DNA of 64,000 nt from Linyphia triangularis (GCA_963978545.1 OZ021722.1:7335201-7399200); one strand, 5' to 3'. Positions 12,301 through 27,300 are shown, counted from the first letter of the stretch. Notes: generated from the sequence alone by a model not told the origin. Numbers and translations: made by a program.

Positions 12301-15300
12301 AAGAAGATTTGTATATTAGCAGGGGTCGCAGACGTCCTATATGTCCTATAAATCCTATATTTTTTTTAAAATCGGTAAAAACGTCCTATATTGTCCTATA
12401 TTTTACAATTGTCCTATATATCCTATATTTCTACATTGATTCGATCTATATTTTCTTCGAATTCGTAATAACGGCGCCGTTTGTTGCAATTTTTTAATAT
12501 TTCGGATTCTTTGGCGCGATCGTAGGAGAAAAAGACCTGACAAAAACGATGTTTGTAACTGCGGCGCGGCGTTTTATCTCTTGTGACGTCACGTGCTGTA
12601 TAACCTACAACTCAACTCTACTGGACCGGCGGGAGTTGTAAACATGTGAACATTTCCATAACAATCGGTCTTGAATTTCTGATCTGATTTCTCCTCCAAC
12701 GTAATAAATTAATTGGCCATAATGTAGAGAGAGATGTAACAACAAAACTCTGCCTCGGGAAAAACGGATAAAAACAACTTGGGATTAACTTGCAGGACTA
12801 CTAAAGAACATTTTGAGTGCTCAGTCAATAATTGATGAAGGAAACAAAAGGGTTAAGATTTACTGTATGATGTCGGATGGCGATTTTTTTATTCCGAATC
12901 CTGTACGGATTCTGCGTCACGAATTGTTTACATCAAACCACTCCAAATTATGGCAACCATAGGCAGTTAGTTATCTTGCTCTTAAAAAATTGCAGGGCTG
13001 CCATTTTTTGGCGAAAATCGCCTTGGCGCAGAATTCGTACTGGATTCGGAATATTAGCCACGATTTTTTCTTAAAAGTCGCCAAAATTGAAAATTACGTC
13101 AATACGTTGTGTTGTCAAATCCAAACGATCACTAGGGTTGCTTTAAATCCAAGTACCAGGATTTCTTCTTTTCGCCGCCAATCCAGCCGACACTGAACAG
13201 TAAATCTGAATCAACAAATGACTGCAAACAGGGATAAAAAGAAAATACTTAAAGAAATTGGAACAGTTAAAAATGCTGGAAGCAAAAGACTCATGATTGC
13301 AAATAATGTAATTAATAAAACTTGATTTAGGGATGGAATATTGAGGTAATAACGGATCACGTATTCAGGATCAGGCGATTTCTTTTTTTTAAAGGTGTGT
13401 TTTCTATTCTCTTAAATTCAATATAACGAGTATATAAATGTATAACGAATTAATTTTGAAGTTCAATAGCAACTGTGTGCATTTATTTGATGTTTTATAT
13501 TGTCCTATATTTTTTTTGAAAAAATCCTATATATTCTTATTTTGTCACTTTGACCCCTGTATTAGTTGTGTAGTAAATATATTAAATAATTGTAATATCT
13601 GTAGTATCCTTATAAACAAAACAATCATTCTTAACATAATGTAAATCTTAATTTACACTTATTATAAAAACCTATTTTAATCGTTTCAAATTTTGATTTT
13701 AACTCATACGAGGCAGAAACAAAATATGATTTTTCCTGTCGTGATGGTGATTAAAATCCGATTTCAACTGATACGAAATTTGATTTTGGCTGATACAAAG
13801 TTGATGCTATATTGGATTTTGCCTGATACGAAGCTGATATAAAATCAGATTTCAACTGATTGAGAGCTGATACTAATGGGACGTAAAACTGTGCTATCCC
13901 TGCTTGAGCACCGCCCATCAATGATTGCATTTTTTCTTGTTACACGCACAAGAAAGGACAATGTAATATCGATCGCCATCCCGTCATCTTAGTTTTGTTT
14001 NNNNNNNNNNNNNNNNNNNNNNNNNNNNNNNNNNNNNNNNNNNNNNNNNNNNNNNNNNNNNNNNNNNNNNNNNNNNNNNNNNNNNNNNNNNNNNNNNNNN
14101 NNNNNNNNNNNNNNNNNNNNNNNNNNNNNNNNNNNNNNNNNNNNNNNNNNNNNNNNNNNNNNNNNNNNNNNNNNNNNNNNNNNNNNNNNNNNNNNNNNNN
14201 TTGGAAATGCCTTGATTGGAGAAGTTTATTAATTAATGGTTAACAGTTATTTGCAGTTGTTCCAAAATAAATGTTTTCTTTGTCGTAATGTATGCAATAA
14301 AAATTGTTTTTTTTTGTTTGTTGTGTAACTATGAATATTCTGTTCAGTGTACTTTTCAATGTCCTTAAAAATTTTATACCATGACATTGATTTTAGATGG
14401 TAGTCAAAAACACCAATCAATGGTGAGGGCCCCATCAGTTATAATGTGCATATCCTCCTGAGACCCACAACTGAGAACACAATTATAATAATATATCCCA
14501 TAAAAACAAACTTTCTCGTATTGTAAATTTAATCTTTCATTATCCTATGTATATATATGGGTAATTGAAAGTAATAATTGCTCATTCTTATTTTGTAACA
14601 ATAGTGGTTGTGGTACTACTTTCAAATATTTTACATTGAAATCATATTTTAGGAAGACAAATAACAAGGCATTTTTCCTGAGACACCGCGTACATTTAAA
14701 TGCACATCGTATTTTAGGCACATAATTTTTCTTTGCCTGAAATAGCCGAATTCAGTCCTACAGCTGATTATAGTTCCACCGATTGTGAAGAAATGGAGTC
14801 TGTAAAGAAACGGCAAAAACCAGTTCCTCTGCCAGTAGAGGCATCACGAAAAGTTGGCGCGAAGCACATGCCAGCAATGAACTAAGACTTTTTTCTCATG
14901 TTTTCGGATGTCTGGATGTTCTGCGCGAACAAATTTTTTTTTGCACTAACTGTAAAGTATTTTTATGTATCACGTCCTCGAACGAAATTGCTTTATTGCC
15001 TTTCATGATTAAATTTCCCATCTGAACAATTAAATTTAAAATTTTTGCTTTATAGTTGAAATCCAATAACTTTAAAAGTACGTTATATGGACCCAAAATA
15101 ATAATATACATAAAAATTAGCTTGAAATCATGTTTCAAACAGTTGTGGGTCTCAGGAGGATATGCCTAAAATCAAAGCTGAGAGATGTTAAAATCTAAAC
15201 TCCATGCCAGGACAAGCCGATCCTGTCCAAGCTTAAAACGTTACTGACTAGAGAGATTTTAAAGAAAGCACACCGGATGTTATCTTTTTTTTCCCCCTAA

Positions 15301-18300
15301 CCTTGCAATAGGGGGTGGATAGGGACTGGTATCTGAGTTCAGTGTCCAGTGTCAGCTGATCAGCTCCCCTACAAGCCGAAACCTTGGGATATCTTGTCTC
15401 ATCCACTTCAACAGTCGAGCGCGAAAACTCCTTTTCCCCCTTTGTCAATAAATCTTCATTTCGGCTGTTTGCGGTCAACACTTGTTCCACTGTGCTGTGT
15501 GTCATGTCCTCCTTCTTGGGAGATGACCACTGTATTTTTAGGGGGTGGGTGACAACAGTTGTAAAATAAAAACAGCAATGAATAGTTGACAAGAGGGAGG
15601 AAGGTGGATGACAGCTATTGCCTTGTGAGTGTAAATAATCTTTTAATGTTTGGTATCAAAGACGTTGAATTTGTATTCACGATTGTTTTGTTGTCTTTTG
15701 CGACTTCGTAGTCAAAGGTATTTATAATTCTTTCATAAGAAAAATATTATAGAAGTATATACAGTGGCTAAAACAATTAAGAATACACTTCATTTTTTGA
15801 ACACATTAGTATTTTGTATGGGGAATAATGCCCAAAAAATTTAATTATAGCAAAGCTTTTTGCAGAGGCATTAAACTATGGACATTTTACTTTGTATATA
15901 CACAAAAAATATAATAATTTATTAAAAATCAAATTAGTCATACTGTTTTGAAATTTTTTTAGACAAATTTTGCAATAAAAAAATTGGGAATACACTTGCG
16001 AAAAATATGTTTATTTACCCTTACATATTTTCAATTTGACTGCTATTTTAATGTAATCTTAAATATTGTTATTCTTAACCTTTTCAATTCTAATTTTTTT
16101 GTGATGAAACTTGTTAGACGAACTTAAATTCAAACTTTTAAATAAAAAATTGCTCTTCGAAGAAAAACTAGTATTGATTCCTATTCAAATTATTTAAAAA
16201 AAAAAAAAAAAGGAAAATCTTATTGAAATAGCTAAAATTGTTGGTAGAAGCCACACGTGTATCCAGACAATCATTTCAAAATTTTAAATGAGGGATCGAT
16301 TGAAAATAAAAGTAGAAGAAAAAAGAAGAGAATTCTGTGGATATCACAAAAAGGTAAATTTTGAAAGAAATCAAGGTTTATAATAAAGTACAAGGCACGC
16401 AATGTCAAAATATGGGGTCTTTTTCATTGTAAAAAGCAGTTACACACACCACCTGACCTCTGACATCAATATCATAGAAAATCTACGGGACACACGCGAA
16501 ATAGTGGTCTAAAAGCATAAAATTAGAAATAAAGCCCATTTAAAACAAGTGTTGCAAGAATAATGGGGTAAAATCCCTTCAGATACCATCAAATACCATC
16601 ATTCTTCGTGTGTGAGATATTACAAAAATTTCATTTGTGTATTCTCAATTTTTTTAGGTAAAAATCTGCGTATGTTTATTTAAAATGTTTATAAAAAATT
16701 TTCTATTAAAATTTTTTTTTGTTGGTTGGTTATTACGTTTAACGACCTATACTTATGCACAATGACGGCTAATCAGACCGGAACCTACAGCTTAACGTGG
16801 ATTCTGAACCACAACGAACATCCGTGCCTAACCCAGGATTCGAGCCCGGCACCTTTGGCATGCGAGGCCAGAGCTCTAACCTCACAGCAGTCAATATTGT
16901 TCTTTATTTTTACTTTAAATTAAACTATGTGTAAAATTAGAGACGTGTTTTCACTTCTTGGTAATGTGTTATTTATATCGAAAGTTGGGTTTATTAAGTA
17001 AAAGTAAGGTGTATTCTGAATTGTTTGAGCCACTGTAGGCAGGGCCCGATCATGACAAGTTGGGGCCCAAGGCCCAGACACATTCGGGGGCCCTTTTTTG
17101 AAACGGGTGATTTATTGGAAATGGACTCAACGCAAAGTCAAATGAATTAACATTAAATATCGAAAAAGTTGATGAATTAATGTTAATATTGTTTTCTAAA
17201 AGTTTTTTTTATCACAAATAAATAAGCAAATTTCAAACAATCAAATTTAAAAATGAAAAAAAGAAAAACTTTGTTATGTATAACATTGCATTTCACCATA
17301 ACAATGTGTATATCCATGACGACAATATCTACAGCATTGTTCACAACTTCAGAGTCGACATTTTCTGATCTCACTATAAATTCGTCAAGACTTCCTTTCA
17401 ATTTTTTTTCTCTCTACCTTTCAAAAAAGCTTGCGTTTCATGCTTTTAAACGATTTATTTGAATAAATACACTCTGGGATACTAAAGACGGCTCAAGATC
17501 AATACGAAATGATTTTTATGTAAAAATTATTTTATACACGTTATAAAAGATATGAACATAGCTTTTGAGAAATAAAAATGGTTCACAACCAATTTCGGGG
17601 CCCCCTAAAATCATGGGCACTAGGCCCGGGCCTTGTGGGCCTAGGGGATGATCAGGCCCTGACTGTAGGTATATAAATATTAACTAATTAACCTCATGAA
17701 ATAGGATAACAGAAACCTGATTTTAAAATTTGAGTTATATTTAAAGATAAATTATCGAATTTTATTGTTTCAAATTAATTTGCTGTATGGGTTGAAAGTG
17801 GGGATGGAGGGGAGGGATGTTTTATGACCTATTTTTATGCACAGTAATGGTTAAGACGGTATCAGGGCGGAACCCACAGCTTAACGTCGATTCCGAACCA
17901 CAATGGACATCCATGCCAAATCTGGGATTCGAAACCGACACCTTTGGCATGCGAAGCCAGAGGGCTAACCCCATAGCCATCAGGAGGGTAATGGGGAGGG
18001 GGGGGGGGTGAGATTGTGCTTTTGGGCAGTCGTAAATTTTCCTTAGAATAGGCCTTGTATTATTCTTTTGGGTCGATGTAACGTACTTTTAAATTTTCCG
18101 GTACGCAAGCTTCCCGATCGTGACAGTGACTCCTACTGTAGCTGGGAATTTTTAATTATAAAATGCAAATTCACAATATTTCACATAATTTTTACTAGGG
18201 ATGTAGAACATCGCACAACTTTCAATTACACTACAATATTGACGTGGATTTGTGTTAATGAGCTATGTTCAAGCAAAGAGAACTCTGTGCTGAAGGCATT

Positions 18301-21300
18301 CGTTTTTCAATTTTTTACGCCATTACAGCCTTTTTACGGGAATTTCGGAGATAAGGATGTTTAGAACGCCCTAAGAGGCATTACCAGAACGTTTTTTTAT
18401 CAAAACCGTTAGAGCCGTTTTTTTTTTTTTTTTGCAATAATTGAAAAACATGATTTTTTTTAATAGCAGCTACCTTATGCGCACACACGATTTTGACGAG
18501 TAGTCCTAGGTCAATTTGTTCGGGAGCTATGCTGACCACGTACATACAGACAGACACACACATTTCTTCTATATCACTTTTTTTTTACCGAATACTATAC
18601 TTTCATTACCTTTTGTATACATATGGGTAATTGAAAGTAAAAAAGCTAAATACTCTTAATTTACGTATTTATTTTCTCCCTAAGTTATATCACAACACAT
18701 GCATAAAGATTTATGAGTTAGTATTTATTAGTTAGAAGAAAGTGTCACTACACCCCTTCTGACTAGTTCGTGTTTTATAAAATATTACTCGAATTTTACC
18801 ATTCTGTAATTATTAAATATAAATATTTAAATTAAAAATATATTAATTAGTAAAACTGTTTAATCATTTAGTAATTATAGTTAATTTATTACCGGAATTG
18901 CTTCATTATTGACTATAATTATTTAAATTAAATTTGAAATTGATATATTGAATATTTTGATCCTCATAAATCTAAAATCTCCTGGACAACTTTATGTCCC
19001 CCCACTACGCCCATCTAAAAAAAATGAGTCATGATGTTTTTTTTTTTAAATTGAAATTAATTATTGAAAAGTAATCGCCTTGTCTATGTATCTTTGATTT
19101 GTAGAAATTTTAACTAAAAAAAGATGGCGCCACGATCTTTTGCTTCCAGAGATTTCTAGTTTTGCTCAGGGTTGCCATATTGGCCTTCTTAAGGCCAAAT
19201 TTGGGAAATTTGGCCTTTTTTAGAAGTGCCTGGCCTTAAGAATTTACGTTTGGCCTTTTCTTTAATTTGGCCTTATTTTTGGCCTTTTTTTCCATAACTT
19301 CCGAAGTCAGAAAAAAATACCAATTAAAACAAACTTTCCTCTTTTTTCCCCCAAACTTTTTGAGAGAAGATACGCTTTTCGCCTAACCTCGCCGCGCTAC
19401 CTTCTTTAATCTCGTGTTTTGGCCTCAGGAGCTGACCAGGGACAATCGGAGTTGACAAGAAGTGGGGTAGGGGGTCGAATGATTGTCCGAATACAGGATG
19501 TAAACGAGGCTCTAGGCAGAATAACCGCAGATTCTTTTTAAGGGGAAAGGGCGATATCAATTAAGATAAGTGATAGAGGGACTGTGTTTCCAAGAATCTT
19601 GTCCCAAAAGGGAAGGTGAAATTAGTCGTTCTGTCTTGCCAACGAACCTCAAAATGCTCTAAGCATTGCGAATTGCGACTGCCATCTGCCACCCATCTAA
19701 ATCCCCGTCTTAAAGAGAATGATTATTGTGATGGCAGTAGAGTAGTAAAAGTATAATTCGGTTAGATTAGTGAAATTTAGCTTTTTCTAAATAACTTTTA
19801 AGAATGGATTCATCATACATCTTTATGAACAAATAATTCAGAGAGAAAATTTACATTTAAAAAGTAAACTTCTATCAATCGTAATACGTATAACATATAT
19901 ATGCGCCTTGTAAAATAGTGAAAATTCAATTAAATGTCCAGTTTCGAAGTTTATAGTTCAACAACTTCTACTAAAATATATAATTTTCATTCTGATAATA
20001 AAATAATTTTTTTAAAATAATATTTAGGAATCCAGTTGTGTAGTGAAACGGGAATTTTCTAAAGCTCCACAATTCACGTTTTCCAAATATTTATTCGTAT
20101 AAAAATCAAATTCATGTAACAATTTAATGTTTTATCTAGATTTGATGTCATTTACACACTCATCAAATGTCTCTTCTACCTAAATAGAGACAAAAGGGTG
20201 TTGTTTGTACCTCAACTGAGAAACTGAAAAAAAGAATAAATCTGAAGAAGAAAAAATGTAAAAAATATTATAAAATGTCAAGCATTTTTTAAAGCTACAC
20301 TTTAAATATTTCAAAAAATTTCCAATATTTTTCTTTAAACTGTTTGATTTTTTATGCTCATCTTAATAATGATAGAGATATTGCAAAAATGTTGGCCCTC
20401 CCTCCCCCTACCCGTGGGTAGTAGTTATTCCATTGTACCTGGTATGGAAAGTATTCATAGATTTTCTATGTTCAACGAATTATGTGTCCAAAGGGTGGTA
20501 TATTTTTAGAAAGAATTTTTTTTAAAGTATTTATGCGATACCAAACACAAATATTTTGGACAAAAAATTTTCTTGAACAATTTTTAAAATTAATAAATTT
20601 TTAATTAAAAAATTGAAATTTTAAAATGTTTGTTGTTAAGGACGACCAAAGAGACATCCTAGTGAATCTAGAGTACTATTTTTTAAACATTTGTCATACA
20701 GAACACTAAAATCATGCATTTTTCCCATTTGGCATCAATTTAGCGATGACGTCACAGTTTGGCCTTTTTTGGCCTTATTTTGACAGCGATTCGGCATTAT
20801 TTTACTTTTTTCATCTGGCAACCCTGGTTTTGCTTGTTATTTGAATTTGTTATTGTATACTTACTACATTATATGTAACAACTAAACTAAATCGCAACAT
20901 TGCTTATTTATTTACGTATGCAATGTGGAAAATAATTTCCAATGGGAAAAAGGCTTTTTGCGCAAGTGCTGATTTTGTATTCTTAACCTAGCTTTTTTTA
21001 TTATTATTTATTACAATGTTATTGAGTTCTTAAAAATCAATTTTGATTTCTAGGATCTAATGTAAGAACTAAAATATAATTTGAATACAGTAGTTTTAAG
21101 AATTGAAAAATGGTAATTTGTTTGTCAATATAGTGTAATTATTTAAAAATGTTTGATTTTTAATTTTTTTAAAAATGTTTTGGTTTTCCATCACTTTCAT
21201 ATGAAGTTCATCTTTTTTTCTTCTAAGCTGAGCGCTGTCTGTTTTTACAAGAAAAGTCTGTATTCCTATGGTCTTGACTAACACTAAAAATTTTATTATT

Positions 21301-24300
21301 CAGAACTCATAAAAATGGCAGGAAAATTCGGAAACTATTAGTGTATGAGATTTTTTTGAAATTTTAACTGTTGTGGCCATTTTTACAAACATGCTTTACC
21401 TGGTAACATGGTCAAACATTATGTTTCAGAAATATGTATGCTTTGTTAAATTAAACTTTGTCCTCTGATATCAATCAAGAACTTAGAGCCGATCAAACAG
21501 TATAGTGGTTAGCATGCTAGCTTCTAGACCACGAGGTTGCGGGTTCGAGTCCCGTGTAAGGCATGGATGTTTGTAAATGTATGTTGGCTTGTCGAATGTT
21601 TCTGCGCATTATAGCCCTCGTGTTGCTGACGGCGCCAGATAATCTGAAAACAACCAAGAACTAAAATGAGTAATTTTTGGTAAGAGTGTTTTTGAGCACG
21701 AGAGCGTAAACAAAAACCTCGTCTTTCAGAGTTCCTTGAATATAATTATTAAAAAATTAATCCATAAAAATCATGTCCAATGCAAATCCTTTCTATGCAT
21801 TGGCAACTTTTAAGTGCAATTGTAAACTTGGGCGATATTGAGCTCAGATTGAAGTATTTGATCACCACGAAGAAAACCATCAATTCCGTGTCATAGATAA
21901 CTCTTTTCCCCCAAAACTAGATAAAATGCCTTTTTATCAAGTATCTGCCATGTTTCAACTCAATGCGCTTCCCCCCCCCCCCTTCCCCCCCAATCAAAAT
22001 TCCCCTGTTAGACGTTGGCGAGAAAACGATTAGTTTGGCTCGAATTGAATGTGACGTAAAGAGATCCCAAACATCTTGGCTTGAAATGAGGCAGCGGAAA
22101 CCAGTTTTGCAAATTTTTCGCAAATCACACCAACCGGTACGGGATATAGCGATGATCTGCCAACGCCAACTATTTGGCAGAAACCTCACAATAACCACAG
22201 AAACGGTAGGATTCCTTGACGTCACAGATTTTGTAGACTATTTTGATCGAACTGGTTTTGACTCAGTTACGGGGCATCTCCTCTTCTTAATATTTAAGTA
22301 ACTAATTTTTTTAAAGAACTTTTGTTTAAATATTTGGAATCAGATTGAAATTCCTCAGAAATATAAACTAATTTCACTCGTTTTTAAAAAATGCGGGAAT
22401 TGCCCATTGTGTCACTTACAAATGAAGTCCTTCACGGTGACAATAGTAGCGGCCTTTTACAGACAGGCCCCATAACTTGATCATATGTAGATATGAATTT
22501 TTCAGATCGTGGCCGGCAGACACTTATGGTTTAGTAGCCACTTCATCGCAGACTTTTTTTTGATCAGTGCCCTAGCCAGAGGATGAGGTAACATCCCCCC
22601 CCTTCTCCCAGGAATTAAAAACAGGCATTAAAGAAAGCAAATGTTCGAATATCATATTGCCAGACAGGGGCGTAGCCAGAGATTTTTTTCGGGAGGGGAT
22701 ATGAAATTAAAAGTCGTCCAATCATAACAATTCTTCTGCGTCAAAAACAAAAGATCGATAGAAGAATGATGCAAAAAGTAAAAGTTGTTTTGGAAGCTGT
22801 AAAAATCTGAAACCTTAAGTTTCAAAATTAGTTACAAATGTTGCCATCAGATGGCACTGTATCTATGAAATTCTAGAAATAATTCATAAATTTGTCCCCT
22901 GCAATCAATCGTTGCAATTGAGCTGACTTCCAATTCACGTTTAAACAAAGGAACTGCCTGAAGATTGATCTCTCCGAGTTTCAAAGCACTCATTATTCAA
23001 AAGAACTTCAGTGTGCAGCGCCACCTGTTGGCAACGTTTGTAACTAATTTTGAAAATTTAGTATCCGATTTCTACAGCTTTCAAAGTAACTCTACTTTTT
23101 GTTTCATTATTCCATCCATCTTTTTTTTTTCTTTTTTTTTTTTAAATCAGGGTGTCATTTACTGGACATCTTTTATATGTAATTCATTATTTTTTGGTGG
23201 TTTTAATTTTTCCTATTGTAATTAAAAATTTCAATTTTAGGTACTAAGTCTTGAACAGAGCATGCCGATTTTCATGGGTGCTGTGCGCGCCACTGATCTG
23301 CTGGCTGATATGTACTTTCACCAGGCATTGGACGTGCGAGAGTAAGCCATCACTTCATTAATTTGTATAGAGGCTCATAAGAAGAATGGATGTACGTCAT
23401 TCTCCGTAAAACACATAAAAGCTAGTCGCTGTAGTTTTTTTCATCATTAGATAAGTTGAATATTTCTGTTAAACATGGAATATATTTCTACAGGGTTCCC
23501 ACGGTGCTTAAAATACTAAAAGTGCTTAATATTTTTGAACTTGTTTTCAAGCCCTTGAAAATGCTTAGAGGTCTTTAAAAGTCCTTAATTTTTGTGGATG
23601 TTGTGTGCCCAACTGCAAAATAATAAAAATACAAAACTCAGACTTGCTATCCCCGCATGACCGCCACTTATCCGCACCGTATCGGAATTCTCTAAACATA
23701 TTTGTATTAGATATGCGCCAACTTGTAACTTTTTTGGTAGAATATACTTTATTAAAAGTTTGTATATAGACATGATGCCTGAAAACAAGTTTTCAAAGAT
23801 CCTTAAAAACATTAATTATAGGTCCTTAAAAGTCATTGATTTTCATTCTGTGATTTGAGTGGGAACCCTGATATTGGTCATTCTCCATAGAACACACAAA
23901 AGCTTGTGACAGCAATTATTTTCACCATCAGATATTAAGTTGGATATTTCTGTTAAATATGGAATATATTTCAATGCAATCAAAACTCCTCAGAACAAGC
24001 AATATAAATCATGTCTGTAGACTGTCGCAACCTCTAGATTACTTGCTTTATAAACATTTCCTTGATGCCTATATATTCCTGTATTTTTAGCGTATGTTTA
24101 GCAATGGGTATAAAACTTTTATGAGTTGTAATTTCATTACATTTAATATTAATACATATGATATATAGTTAGCGCCCCGCTAGTTATGTGTGCTTCAATA
24201 TATCACACTTTTGCTGTGTCTTCCATTTTTTTTCTCCCCAAAGTATATTGTGTTTAGCATGTCACAGATGAGGATCACTGCGCCAACGATGAATGATGTG

Positions 24301-27300
24301 TTTGTTTTAGTTTAGGTTGATTTAGGCAGCTTTTTGTTCCAAGAAATTTGGCTAGTTAATTTTTAAAATTATTTACGTATAAATTAAAAAAAAAAAGTAT
24401 CTTTATTAATATATAAGGATGAGTACGTTGTATAAAGTACGTAATACATTTGTGCTTCAAAAATAAAGTTTCATAAATTGTCATTTCTTTTAAATCAACC
24501 TACGCTAAAAATAATTAAGCGTGCTTTATCTAGTCTGTAAGAGTTTTTTCTACCACTTGCTGGTTACACAGAATTTTTTTTCTAGATTTTTTTTTTTTTT
24601 TTTTTGCAAAATGTTTATTAATTATTTTGTGCAAGAGGATGTGTGCTTACTATGCAGAAGTAAAAAGTCCTGTTAGCATTTCCTAATGCATATATTGTTA
24701 TAATTTATAAATATTTTCTCAAATATATTCACTAGACACCAACACATATGTAAAAAAGATGTTAAATTAGAAAACTAATTATGTCCCGATCAATGGCTAC
24801 ATATCTGGGTTTTCTCCCATTCGAGATGTGAATATAATACAGGGCAATTTGCTCTTGAAATAACACTAGGAAAGAGTCAGATTACTTGTCAAGATTTTAG
24901 ATGCAATTGATTCATTTTCATCTATCTATATTATACATTATTTATATTTTATATATTTGTATAAAAGTAAATTGTCTGTACGTATGAACCTTATACAAAT
25001 CCACAGTTTTGCACTTAAACATACGAAATTTGGTACATAGAAGCTTTCGTACATGGAGATTGTAGAGACAAACTTTTAAATTCGATTGAAAGTTGTTTTC
25101 ATTAAAAATTAATGGCATGACAAAAATTTCTTGGAATGGCAACAATATCTTTTTATTATATCAGAATAAAATCCAAAGTTATTTTAATGTGTCCCCCTTA
25201 TTTTTCTGATTATTTTTTTCGAATTTTATTATAATATTTCAATATATTTACTGTCAGTCGATAAAAAAACAACTTCTGAGCCTGCGCGGTTTTAAAGCCT
25301 CAGCTCGGGGGTTCAACCAACCAACCAAATAGTGTAAAAATGTTTTGATTGGATGGATGCTGAATGTAAATCTCTGCTGATGCTAAATGTCTCTTGGATT
25401 TTCAATCTCTCAGAAGATGCTTTAATTAAAACTAGAGCTCTAGTGAAATTCATAAGTTCTAGAATGAAAGATTTGGGATCCTCTTTGTTTTCTAATATAG
25501 AAGTTGTTTCAACTCAGGAAAAGCAGCCAGTAGGCGAGCAAAAATCTTTCACCACCCAATCAATCAATCAAACATCATAGATTCGTTGTCAGTGAAGATA
25601 ATTGAAATTCGCCGAAACTTTTCGGATCATTTTGACAGTTATTAATATTCCGCCAAATAAAAAACAAATATGTGTGCTAGGTATAGTACATCTGCCGCTA
25701 AGCGAGCAAGGGAATCACCCGTACAAAGACATTAGCTGCAGGAGAATGATTGAGCGCGCCGTTCAAATGAACGAAATCAGGCACCAGTTAGTACATTGGG
25801 ATCTGAGCGCTAACGTCAAATATTGACGAGAAATTTCGAGTCTGTAGAAACCAGAGCTGGCAGATTAAGAGATGATACCAGACTTTATTCTGTTCGTGAT
25901 TAAGTTGGTTAGAGGAAATCAGGTTAATTTTTCATTTTGTGCTAACATTTTTTTTGTTGTAAATTATGAACCTTTCTCTTAAATGCAAACTTTTATGTCC
26001 TTCAACGGGTCCCCAGCAGCGCGGGGCCACACAGCTATTAGTTCAAATATATTTTCTGGGAAGCAAGTGGGAAAAGAAGCAGCTGACAGTAAACACACTC
26101 TTTGCATTAAAATGAAGTGTTTATAATAAATTAATGGTCATGTGCTTTGGATATAAAATTAAAACAGGAAATAGAACTTATTTGTCTTTATTATTTAAAT
26201 AGTTCATTTCTGTTATTGTGCGTACTTTTGCACCTAAGTTACTTTATAAAGAGCATATGTTCATAAATTTAATCTTTTACATTTTATTATATCTCTCAAC
26301 ATATCTTGCAATCGGATATATCTCGCACTCTGCTTGTCTTCCGACATGCACGATATATCAGCGCAGCTTGATCCTATGGGTTCTTGCGCCACAAATCTCC
26401 AACGATATATATCAGTACATATTGTGTAAAGTATCTATTTGAGTGTGCAAGTAAAGTGTTGTACATTAATGTCTTGATATAGTTTGTAATGTGTACATAT
26501 TATTGTAATAATAGTATATTATATTGGTATGGCAGCTTCTCTATATTTATTTTCTCTTTTCAGAAGGAGCAGTGCACTCCTGGAGGAGTGTATGGAGCGT
26601 GCCCACGCGGCAGATTTCAGAGTAAGGCATTTTTATTTTTTTATCACATAAAAGAAAGATTACAGAGTATGTGTATAATAAGACATCTTGCATTTGGTTT
26701 GAAAGTTCCGACTGTCTATTTCTGCCACTCATAAAGTGCTTATCACAGCCATATTGATCTTGCATTATGTAAAAATTCATCAAGTGCATTAATTTATCAA
26801 GCTTTAGTTTCTTAATTATTTTTTTTCGAAGTAATTAAAAATCAAATTTAGAATATCATTTTCGATTACTATTGTAAGCAATCCACAATATATTCCTGTA
26901 AAATTTATACTTATGATGAAAAAAAAAAAACAAAAAAAAAAAAACACTTTTATATAGGACACTGCCCAAAAAGGCTCTACTGCTGTACAAACGTAAAATT
27001 TCTGTGAGAGGTTTTTTTAATCAAATACCAAGATAGTTTCTGTATTTCTTGGTATTAAAAAAAAGCAACATCTATGCAGAACATCCCATTTGCGAAATGT
27101 CCTTACTGTTTTTGCAATTTCTTGATCTGTTGCTTGCATATGGCAAATTATTTAAGTGATATTTGGCTAGTTTTCGAGTCGTGCAAAGTGCCCCAACATG
27201 AGACGTCATATTAAGTGTATGGAAATATTGATTTTTAATTTTCTGAAACAAAAGTTAATCCGAAATGTTATTTTTTAAAAAGAAAATCAATCAAAGAACG

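Noticed and set aside
13995..14243. 82-codon frame across the gap
   Set aside because: It consists mainly of unknown bases.
21489..21560. Functional tRNA gene
   Set aside because: It has box A and B but no foldable acceptor stem or anticodon arm. The shared body and tail mark it as a SINE head.
21917..22301. Overlapping 102- and 112-codon frames on opposite strands
   Set aside because: Both run through a C/G homopolymer and mirror each other. No domain and no splice signals on either strand.
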